In this document: piece by piece, positions 32,401 through 44,400 of the stretch
Numbering within the stretch: position 1 is the stretch's first letter
How the letters are laid out: each line of letters starts with the position of its first letter
Origin: Sorex araneus
Lineage: Eukaryota > Chordata > Mammalia > Eulipotyphla > Soricidae
NCBI RefSeq assembly: GCF_027595985.1
Contig: NC_073306.1
Location: forward strand, 193,457,000-193,520,999
Direction: 5' to 3'
Length of the DNA: 64,000 bases
The notes under the pieces: generated by a model
What the model saw: the letters and a program-made list of their open reading frames with translations, nothing else
Database searches by the model: none
What the model was told of the DNA's origin: nothing
Program-made: the position numbers and the translations under genes

Positions 32401-35400
32401 GACCCCAAGTTTGGGAGAATTTTTTAATGTCTTACATTTTAATATTGTAAGGGTTTCAAAACCTTTTAACATGCTGCAGTTATTTAAAATATATACTTTA
32501 GGTAAATGTTATCAAGTAACTCTCTGTATTAGGAAAACACTATTATGTAAGCAAACCATTAGATGTTATTTATTATGATGGACCGTATATACATTTCAGA
32601 ATTTGACTCTGACTAGAAGTAGTTATGGAAATTTAAGCTCTTCATTCTCAACTTCTGAGATTTCTATGGCACTAGGAATATTTTTCAATTTCTTATAAAT
32701 CTTTACATGGCTTAAGCTGCAAGCTTTATGGTAATCTGTTGCATTATAACTTAATGGGTGAAAACTACTATTAAGTAAATGGTTGATATATTAATGAGAT
32801 GGACTTAATCATCTTATTCATTGCACATCTAATCGTCTAAATGGCATCAAAATATACATTGACCAAAGTCCCTATGCATCGATAATATTTGTTAAAATAT
32901 TGTGATACTCACGAAGGATCATTGATGACTGTCTTCAATGCATTGAGCAAATCTGAGCTTGACATTGTTTCAAAGTCCACCCTGACAGCTGCTCCCTTGG
33001 CCTGCATATGAGCGATGTTATCGGGCTGATCCGCAAACAGGGGAATGCCCACCATAGGCACCCCGTGGTAAATTGCCTCATAGATGCCGTTGGTCCCACC
33101 ATGAGTGATGAAAGCTTTGGTTTTGGGATGACCTAAAATCGAGTAAATTTTAGGAAACTGATTTACTAAACTGAAGTGGCAAATTAAGGAACTGATATAA
33201 TCATTATACTCTAGAAAACATAGTCTAATGAAAATAAATGTTTTTGGATCTCAGAACCAGTATACTTTAGTTCTTCTAGAGAAATAGGCAAAGAACACTG
33301 AGTATTTTGTATCAGAAATGAAAACAAATTTTCCTGATGAACTAATTAAGAGAAAACATTTTCTGTAACTGAAAACACCTAGAAATGATGATAACAGGAG
33401 AGTAAATTTAACTTCAGAGTAATAAAACAATGGAAAGAATGATGAGGTGAATTTCATGGTGATGTTAATGCAGTCATGTCATCGCGATTTTCAGAAATGC
33501 ACTAGGGAGACTTCTATATTTAATATTCTATTCTATATTGTAATTATCATAATTATTGTATTTATTGTAATAATTTTAAAGCCTGTATTAGTGTTACTGG
33601 ACCAGAACGATAGCACAGCGGGTAGGGCATTTGCATTGTATATGGCCGACCCCGGTTTAATTCCTCTGTTCATCTTGGAGAGCTCGACAAGCTACCGATT
33701 ATCCTCCCTGCATGTGAGAGCCTGGCAAGCTACCCATGGCATATTTGATATGCCAAAAACAGTTAACAACAAGTCTCACAACCGCGATGTTACTGGTGCC
33801 TGCTCAAGCAAATCGATGAATAAACGGATTACAGTGCTACAGTTACAGTGCATTTTATATTGTAATATTTATAGTGTAATATCCACCCCATTCTGCCTCT
33901 GTGGCAGGGTATTCCCTTTTGCTCCCTCTATCCTTTTGGGTTTTGTGGTTAGCAATGGAGGTATTGAGTGGCCATCATGTTCTGTATATAGTCTACTTTC
34001 AGCCAGCATGACGCATCCCGAGTAGGGCCTCCTAGCACCCTTTACTTGGTGGCCCCATCTCTAACTCAACTGCCTTTTGCCCCAGCATGTGAGGCCAGCT
34101 TCTAAACTGTGGAGTAATCCTCATGGTGTACTTATCTCTGCTTTCTTTGATGTTAGTCTCCCATTTTATTACTTTATATTCCGCAAATGAATGCAATCTT
34201 TCTATGTCTGTCCTTCTCTTTCTGACTCATTTCACTTAACATGATACTTTCCATGTTGATCCACCTATAAGCAAATTTCATCTTTTCTAACAGCGGCATA
34301 GTATTCCATTATGTAGATGTACCAAAGTTCTTTACCCAGTCATCTGTTCTCTGGCACTTGTTTTTTTCCCCAGATTTTGGCTATTGTAACCTCATTTCTG
34401 CAAGTTTGAGTGACTTTTTAGCCAGATAAACTATTCTTGGCGAGGCGATCATTTCATTGAGTTTTTTCACTATATCCCACGATTGTCTTCGTGCTGGAGA
34501 GTTTCCTCTGATAGGTCTGCAGTAAGTCTAAGGGGTGTTCCTTTGTATGTGATTTCCTTCTTTCACCTTGTTGTTTGCAATATTGTGTCTCTATCTGTGG
34601 CATCCTCATGCTGAGTGTGCAATGTCTTTTTATTAGAGTCTTTTTATTAGGGTCTCTTTTAGCTGACACTCTTAGTGCTCATTGGATCTGGATGCCTGAA
34701 TTTTCCAGCTCTGGGAGCTTTTCAGCCATGATACTTTTAACTCTGGCTTTTCCATTGGGATTATCTCCCTTTCCTTCTGGTACTCCGATGATTCTAGTGT
34801 TGTTCTTGAAATCATCCCTTAAGTCTATGATTCACTAAGAGCTATTTTGAGGTCTTTCCCCATTGCTTCTTGTTGCCTGTAAACTTCCGTCAAGCTCACT
34901 GTTTCTGTGTTCGGCTGTAGCTATTCTATTATTGAGGGCGCCCACTGAGTTTTTAATTTCATCTCCAGAGTCCTTTATTCGTGACAGTTCGTTTTGTACC
35001 TTTTTTTCTACTCTAATTTTTTCTTGTATTTTCTTGACTGTGCCATTGTTTCTTTCATGTTCTTTTTTAATTTATTGAATGTCTATTGAAACATTTCTTT
35101 GAGTTCATTGAACATTTTCAACATTTCATCTCTGAGTTCTTTATTGGAAGAGATCGTATTTGTGGGTAATTCTTATTAAGGCATCTGGACCCTTTTCATG
35201 ATCTCCTCGTGGTAGGGATTTTTGCTGTTTCTTCATGCTTTTGTAGTAGTAGGGTGGTGGGACCTTCCAGTTCACTATCAGTCTTCCGCTCTAGTTGTGA
35301 GAAAGAGTACTGGATGAGCTTGGTCGATGGTGGCCACCTTTTCCTCCTTCTAGAGTTTCACCTTCCTCTCAGGGTACCTCAGTGGCTTATGTGAGGTCTC

Positions 35401-38400
35401 TAGTAAAGCTTGGAGGATGTGTTCTTTCATATTAGACTTGTAGAGTTTTTTGTGATGCCAGTACTATGGTGTGTAGGAATAGGCTACTGGACTATTGGCC
35501 TAACGTGTTTGAGATGGCCAGGATATTCTCCAGAGAATTAGGTGATGGAGATCAAGAGGTGAGTCCAGAGTGCCAGGAAAGGGGAAAATAACAGGGCCAC
35601 AAAAAAGACCATGCCCACTGCAGAGGCCACGCCCCCTACTGCAGGTAGGTGGGGTGCTGGCTGTAGGGGGTCACACACTTGGGACGGGTAGCAAAGAAAA
35701 GGCCCTGGAGAACAGTGGCATTGCCCATGGGCTCAGGAAGCAGAGGTGGGGAGGGCTCTGGGTTAGAAGGCTTGGGCGCAGGGAGGGGAGCTGGGGTCCT
35801 TGACCAACCTGGGATGGGAAGCAAAGATATGGCCATGGAGAATGGTGCACACCTCTGCGTGGGGCAGCAGCCCGAGAAATGGTAGCTACCTTTTATCGAT
35901 TAAATTTTGTTGCTAGGCTTGGTAATTTTCATTTCTTGTGAATGGATGTCACTCGAGTAGGATGTAATCTCATTTCGGTGTGCGTGTTCCAGAATCTTAC
36001 CAAGAAGGTCGTTCTGGGGGATCCATTTGTACAACCGAGTATTGGCCCCTAAAGTTTCAGGCTTCTTGCCCTCAAACCTCCAGAGAACCTATAAACATTA
36101 AGAAAAACATGTCAATCTACTTGTTAAACTTTAAATGTTTTATTTGCATGTTTCATTGTTAAGACCACAAAAGATGATTTAGTTACATTTACAATTCTTC
36201 TACAGAAGGTACTTCAATAGACAAGCATTTAGAGTAAATGCTGCTAGAACACTATTATAATAGAAATACATGCACAGTACTTACTTTATATTCCAAAAAA
36301 TATATATATCATATGTTTTACATTGACACAATAAGCAATGTGATTAAAATAATCAACAATGCATTTATAAAATTTCAGACTTCCAAAATTTAATGAGGTA
36401 GTATAAAATTATTAAGGTACATATATATTTCTTTACAACTATTATAACTGACCATTCATTATTATTTGATATTTAAATTAATTTTTCAGATAAAATATTT
36501 TACTTATATCCAAGTGTCAGATCTGTTTTTTTATTATCAACATAAAATCAATTGCTCAATAGAATAAACAATATTTTTATCAATGATATATTATAAACAC
36601 GCATATATAAATTTTAGAAACTATATTAGCTATCGGTTCTCCTCTAATATCAGACCCATAAAAATATTCAGGAAGTAATTTTTTATATATTCACACTGAT
36701 ACATTACAATTTTTAGAGTTGACAATTGTTGACATATTGAAATTGAGGAGTATTGGCTCAGAAAAAGTGGAGTGGATAGTGAAAGAAATGAAAGATTGTG
36801 ATAATTGTTTTCCACTGACCGGTAGCACCACTGCAATGCAGCAGAAATGTTCACTGTGTGTTTCTGTCATATGTACAGAAACTTTCTCTGTAATGAGTAC
36901 GAAATATTCGGATGTGGGCGTTTACCTAGTAACCCTCACTATTGAAATTAGAATGTAGAAATTGTTCATCTCTACTACTTTCTCTCTTATGTTCACTCCA
37001 TCCTCAGCAATAAAATGAACAGAGAGATTAAAAAGAACTATATAAGTGAATATATACTGATTCTTAGCCAGATATTGTAGGTGCATTCTATCTGACAGAA
37101 ATTAAGTTATTAGGAATTTTGATAATCTAGAGTGTATAATAATTTTCTCACACAAGCCTCATTTCTTGTTGGCTTCTTATTGTATCCACACTTCCTTTCT
37201 CTGGTTCAAAACCATTGTGCGTGTTTTTGGAGTTTGGAGGGAGTTTGCTAATCCAGATAGTACTTTGAACTGCATACTGAAAAGAAATTGAATAGCTTCA
37301 TTTCAAAATCATAGACAAGGAGTTTATGTTACCATACAGGCACATATTATAGGAGGCCATTTTGCTTTATAGATTCCTGACTAAAGTTACCGTTCAATTA
37401 TTTTCTGATAATATTTTCAGTGTTTACTCATATTTATATACTGTGCAAGAGTACCAATTCTACCCAGTACAAATGACAGGGTAGAATTTGGTCTTTATGT
37501 ATCTACACAAATTACTAATATATTAATGATCATATTGTTTCCCTTAAGTATATTTTATTCTCTCTGGATGTTACTGCAGTGTTACTGGTCTTCAGCAGTA
37601 CCCTTTGTTTTACTTTAGCAACTGACATATAAATTTTGTATTGAATTAATTGGATAAGACAGACGTTATCATTTATATTTACAGTTGTATGTATGTATCT
37701 ACAATCCCAATTCTAGGCCATATAAATTTATGAAACTTTTGTAAAACAGAAATTTGCAAACAATTACAAACTTAACAGACACATCATTAACACTTTTTCT
37801 TGATTCTAACCTTTTGTGGAATCTGTGCAAGGGCTGATGCAATCACATTGGCTCTCTCTTCAGGCATGTCACTGACCATTGACCCCAGAGTAAACACCAC
37901 AATGCCATTTTCTCCAGAGCTCTGGACAAACTCTTCCATTTCCTAGGAAGAAAGAATTTTCTCCTTCATGGGTAGCAAGACCATGTCATACATTATTGGG
38001 CCAGAGTTGTGGCTCAGGGATAGAGCTCTTAGAATGAGGGTGTGAGCCTCTTTGTTCAAACCCGGCAACACACAAACACACACACACACACACGATATTT
38101 AAAGGTTTTCTACAGAAAAGTACACAAATAAAACATTTTAATGTTTTTATTAGAGCAAAAGGTATATTTAAAATTATTGCTAAATGCACACATGATTAAC
38201 ATTGTAGACATTTTCTTTCTGATTGATTTAGCATAATTACAGTACTGCATTTATGCTTTTAAGCATACAAGGCTGCTGCCCTTCCTCTTTTGTCAAAGTG
38301 CCTGAGACCTTCTACCACTTCCCCAGTGCCACATTAAGTTTGTTCCTCCATCCTCATTCACCAAACGAGAACCTCACTATGTTGACAATTTTCAAGGTTT

Positions 38401-41400
38401 TGTTGTCATCACACACTTTCCTGAAAATGAGTATCATGAATAAAGTAGCTGTGAATATAGGCGTGCATATATATATTTTTAATGAATGAGATTTTTTTTG
38501 TTAGGTATGGGCACAGGAACAAAAATCACTGAGTCAAAGAGAGTTAAAGTTTCCCCTTGTCAGGGCATGTTCTCTCAAGTGATGCTGAGGAGACCAGGAT
38601 CTCTTCAGAATGATCTTTGGCCAATGTGGCCAACTGTTCAATGCAAGGGCGTCTGGAAGTGCTCTGCAGTGTGAAGAGTACATGAACCGCCCCAGCTGTG
38701 CTCATAAGGACTTCAGGGAATCAGCAGGAGATGCTCAGGATCCTCCACGGCTGCCCCCAGAGATGTTTCAGAATTAAGTGTTGTCGGTGAGGGTCCGTGC
38801 ATGCAAAGCATTCACCTCTGCCTCTGTGTTGCATCTCCTGCCCCTTCTGTTTTAATATTTAAAGACGTATGTAGACCATTTTCATTAAGCAGGAATCACA
38901 TAACATTTCTGGCTATAGGGAAGGCTGTAAATATATTCCATCTAGGGGTGCTAACTATATTCCCCTTTATTGTGCAAATAATATGTAGAACTTTATTTTA
39001 TTTTTTAAAATTAAATGGAATTTTCTAAAATCTGTAAAACACAGAGCAATACTTTCATTTCACTCTTCCTATTCCCTGACCCTCCAGCTCAAATGAGAGG
39101 AAGAGATTTTAGGGGTATAAAGAATTTTGAATTTATTGATTGTAGAAATCCTGATGAACTTCTTAAACCTTTTTTAAATGTTTCGTTACAATGAAATTAT
39201 TTACAGTAAGTAGCTGAACACAGCTCACCTATTCAAGAAAAATAGGTGAGCTGTCTTTGAAGTACAAGAAAAGTATTAAATTTCTGCTGTGTCTGGCAGA
39301 AAAGCAGATCAGCCTCTTCCAAAGATCATCTGACTACCATCACTGTCACTGTCACTGTCATTGTCATCCCATTGCTCATCTATTTGCTCGAGGGGGCACC
39401 AGTAATGTCTCCATCTTGAGACTTGTTACTGTTCTTGGCATATTGAGTACGCCATGGGGAGCTTGCCAGGCTCTGCTGTGCGGGCCCAATACTCTGAGTA
39501 GCTTTCGGGGCTCTCTGAGAGGGGTGGTGGAATCAAACACAGGTCAGCCGAGTGTAAGCCGAATGCCCTAGCACTGTTCTATTGCTCCAGTCCATCATCT
39601 GACTAATAGCAAGTAAGTCCCAGTGTTAAGCACAAAACATTTCCTGCATTTCTCCTCCCTGAAGGATTCAGTAAAGGGCTCTTGTAGGGTAAAGGGGTTT
39701 TCTCTTTTCCACCTTGCCACAGGAAGTTTATTGGGTTACTCCCACCACAGTGCTCCCATTCCTCTGTATTTATTTGTAACGTCTTTCCTTGTGCTCTGTT
39801 AACTTGTAAATATTGTTTTTCTGTTCTCCTTAAGTCCTTTGCATAATTAATACAGAGCAATGTCCTTTTTGTATGGACACAAGAAAACAGTAAATGCTAT
39901 GCGTTTGTAACTTGGGTGTTAATGAACTCTCAGTGATATTTACCTCCCGGGCATCTGTTCTCTCGACCTTAACCTAAGTTGTCCTTACTTCCTGCACCCT
40001 AGAGCAGGATCCCGATTAGGTATTGGATGGATCCAAGGAAGCAGTGAGCTATGTGTTATCCTGGCACTGAAATGGGCTCGCCAAAGTGCCATGATGCTTA
40101 ACTATAAGTTAAGAGCTTGGTCATGGACAGATGGTATCATGATCCAAAAAGCAATAACTAGATTCGGACCCTGCTAAGGTTAGGAAAGATTAATCTGGCC
40201 TGAGCACTGTAGTCTGAGTCTGTGCAAAGATGTTCCCAGGAAAGCCACCCTACAAGCATCAATATATCTCTTACTGTGTCCATACAAAATTAAAGAATAT
40301 GAAGAAGTAGAATTAAGATGTTAATTAAGATGTTAATTCAGTTATTGGACTGAGGAAAGGAGAAAAACACCTTAATGGTGTTTTGGCAGTGAGCAAAGGA
40401 AGGGCTTTCTTATGTTGATTTTGCTGTTGGACTGGGCATAGCATCTAGCTCCAGTGTGAGGGAGTCAGAGAGACAAGAGAGTTGGAGGGACGAGAGAGCA
40501 AGATGCAGTGTGGAGAGATGAGTGGGAGTAGACGGGAATGAGAGCAATGTGAGACTAGAACAGGGGACTCAGAGAGACTGGAACTGGCGCATGATTAGAG
40601 ATTGAATAAACGACAACTTATCAAAAACCAGCTTGCCCCTGGTTGTTTCCTCCTCCATCTGCCCAATGGCCTGGGCCACCCTGGATGGGGGAGGAGCAAG
40701 GGACCACCCCCAACCTGGGCGGCAAGGGGGAGAGCTGTCAGGGCCTTTCCTGGCCACCTGGGGATTATACAGGTTCCCATTAAAATGTGTCCTCACATAG
40801 TTTCAGAGTTTGTGATTCTCTCTGTGTGCAAGTTTTGTAGTGCATTCAATTTTTATCAGACTGAAGCTCTAATTTCCTCTTACTGCTGCTGGATTTCTCT
40901 GCAACCATCGCCACCTAGTGGAAACGGAATACTCGTGCTCAAACCCCCCTCAGCCTGCTAACCTTGAAACACAGCTTCAGGAAGCTGCCCGTAAGCTCTC
41001 TAAGCACAGGAGTTGTGTGTGACTTCATCAAGACTGCTTGTGATTGGAGTCAGGGTCCTTGTCCAGTATCCACTGTGTTGGGTGAGACTTGGACCCTAGT
41101 TCGAGCTAGTAATAAAGTTCCTTTGCTTTTGCATTATCGTGTGTGAACTTAGTCTCTCCACAAAAGGGGATCTGAAATTCGGACCTAATACCGCCACCCC
41201 TGTATGTTTATGACAGTGAATTCTCGGTCATTTTCAAGACCAGGTGTATTCTCTTGTTGCCAAATGGCCAGCCTGACTTGCTTCTGCATGTTTGGCGTGG
41301 GCTTTTGAACCAATGCCAACCCCAACCAGTGGTGATCAGGGGTTTCATTCAGAGATTTCTGTTGGCTCTTTATTCAGAGCTATTCCAGACATTTCTCAGA

Positions 41401-44400
41401 AGATGATAATCAAATGTGGTCCAAGAGTTTGAAGCTAGACAAACAACTTATGCCTATCCTTGCTGTCTGCTCCCCCAGTGTTTTGTGCTCGTGCCTGAAT
41501 GCATGCACCATCTAGAGACCCTTATCTCTTCAAGGTCCAAAATACACCATCTCTGGGTTCACAAAGAAGCAAACTAACAAATCAATGAGGCATGTGTTAG
41601 ATAATTAAAAGAGAGAATCTTTCATGCAATATTTGACTCAAACCATCAGGAATATGCTTTAAGGCTAATAGAATTTTATATATTAACTCTTTTTTAAGGA
41701 AATAGTATTTTGAAGACTATCTTTAGTTTGATGTTGCTGTCAATATGATATAGACCATATCTTAAAATATTATAAAATAATTTGGTAATGGATACTGATT
41801 TAAAATTATATCTTAAAGGAATAGTTTTAGGTCCGGAATGATAGTGCTGTGGGGAAACCATTTGCCTTGCATGTGGCTGACCCAGGTTCGATCCCCAGTA
41901 TCCCATATGGTCCCCTGAGCACCACCAGGAGTAATTCCTGAGTGCAGAGCTGGGATTAACTCTTGAGCTTCACTGGTGTGACCCCAAAAGCCAGGAAATA
42001 AAAGGAATGATTTCACTTTAGACCATTTAGATTTTTTTCTTTTCATCAGGAATCATCTCATACTATGTGGTCACAAATTTATCTTCTTGCCATTATTATG
42101 TGATGAGCAGTTTTTGAACATAGAGAAATTATTAAACTTGCATATTATAGCACAATGAAAAGTCTTTATACATATTTATATATATGTATTCATATATATT
42201 GTGTACTTTACCCCATGTATTCTTTTATATCCCATATAATGCTAAAAGTTATGTTATAGAAACATTGGTATGAGATTACTAAGATTTGGTGCATGACTGA
42301 AAATAGTCACCCAAATGGTTATAGGTAGCGTCAAATTCAGTTTTTTAAAAAAATATTAAAGAGAAAAGCAAAGTTTGCTTTGTGTTTCAATTAATTTAAG
42401 AATTTTTTAAAAATAAGCTCTCCTGCTAGCTTGATTTCTAATGATGAAATTCAAAGTAAACAGGGCCAGGTTACCTTGGGCAAGGGCTTGGCAGGTTTGC
42501 AGTGCAGTCCTCCAACAAACTCAAAATTTGGTAAGATTGGGTGAGGAAACTGAAAGTCCCAGTATGTTCTAATGAGCCAGAAATCAGCTTTCCCCATTAA
42601 TTCGTATATCTTCACGGGTCTTCCTGAAAGATAACAAAACAAAGCAAAGTAATTCATAAATGTTTAGGTATTAAAAATAAGGAATGAATAGTCCAAGAAA
42701 TTTTCTGGACTATTATATATAATGGAGTCAAAGGTACAACATTACCTGTGGTTTGATAATGCAAATTTTCTTTTTTATCTTGTCATCTACCATCAAATGT
42801 ATACTTATGATGCAACTCTAAAGTATGTATATAACTTACGTGTTCTAAGCATGTGTTTTACACATCTTTAGATAGGATAAAACAGAAAAAAAGATATTTC
42901 TTTTTTTTTAATTTATTTTATTGAATCACCAAGTGAAAAATTACAAAGTTCTCAGGCTTATATCTCAGTTATACAATGCTCAAACACCCATCCCTTCATC
43001 AGTGCCCATATTCCACCACCAATAAAAACAAAAACAAAACAAAAACAAAAACAACATATACATCCCACACCTCACCCCCCAAACCTCCCCATGCGTGAGT
43101 GATACTTTCACTTCCTTTTCTCTTTACCTTGATTACATTCCAGATTTCAACACTGAACTCACTATTGTTGTCGGAGTTTCAAAACAGACTCACTATTTTT
43201 GTTGGAATTTATCCCCCAAGAATACAGCTCTATTAAAAAGGAAATATTTGATAATAAGTTTTCCACTGATGAGAATGAAGAGATAAAATGTCACGTGGCC
43301 GCTACCGCGGTTTACAATTTCTGTATTATAGTAATTAAGTCTGCGGAGATTTAAGTTGGAAAATGAATCATTTCCCTTCCTGGAACAGCATGTAGCAAAA
43401 ATTTAGTTCACAGTCTCCATACATGGTTGCAAGCACTTTCTGGAACCCCAAATCCTAAAGCTGTCTCTGGTTCCCGCTCGTTCCACATCCACCGGCTGTG
43501 CAGAGGCATGGGCACACGGGTCGAAACTCGGCCAGAGCTGAGCACCGGCCCCGGCTGGGACTGCCCCGGTATCCCGCGGCTGTTTCAAGTTCAAAGCACA
43601 TTTTATTTTTCCGCGTCAAAAGTTCATACCTGCTCAAAGGATCCACAAAATGTTGGACACCACGCCTTCTCCCGGAGGGGAGAGAGACCAAGAAGGAAGG
43701 ATATTGCCTCCGTTAGCTGGCGTGGGACAAAAGCTTAGTTCACAGTCTCCATACATGGGTGCAAGCACTTGCTGGAACCCCACATCCTAAAGCTGTCTCT
43801 GGTTCCCGCTCGTTCCACATCCACGGGCTGTGCAGAGGCATGAGCACCCGGGTCGAAACTCGGCCAGAGCCGAGCACTGGCCCTGGCTGGGACTCAGAAA
43901 AAATGATATTTCAAAAGACTCTCAATAAATCTCCTTTTAAAAATGTTTATGAGTCAAGACCAGAGATATATAGCAGGTAAGGCACTTGTTTTGAACACAC
44001 ACAATCAATTCTATCCCTGCAATCCCATATATTTCAACCCCTTGAAAATCTCATGGAAAAATCCCTGGACCCATGCTCAGGAATAAACCCTAGACACTGA
44101 TGTTCGTGAATTCAAATCCAATAAATAAAATGTGCTCTTATGGGACTTGAAAGAGTATGCCCTGAAATTGTGAGCTAACAAAGAGCAAGACTTAATGGGT
44201 CATGCATTCTTTAGGAGTTGATGATCTTTATCCTTCTCAAGATTGAGAGTCCGCTAAATTATATGAGGAGTTTCTAACCCAGATTCAGGAATGAGAATGT
44301 GGTTCTCTCCAACAATGCACACTTCACTTTACTTTACTTTTGTTTCAAAATAAAATAGTTTTATTGCTGAAATGAGTTCTTAATTTTGCTGAAGCCTATA

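Noticed and set aside
33447-34025. 192-codon open frame
   Set aside because: Runs across a type B SINE into reversed L1 3' UTR; chance frame.
36301-36960. AT-rich stretch in intron 3 considered as a matrix-attachment region or small gene
   Set aside because: Base composition alone; no motif or open frame supports it.
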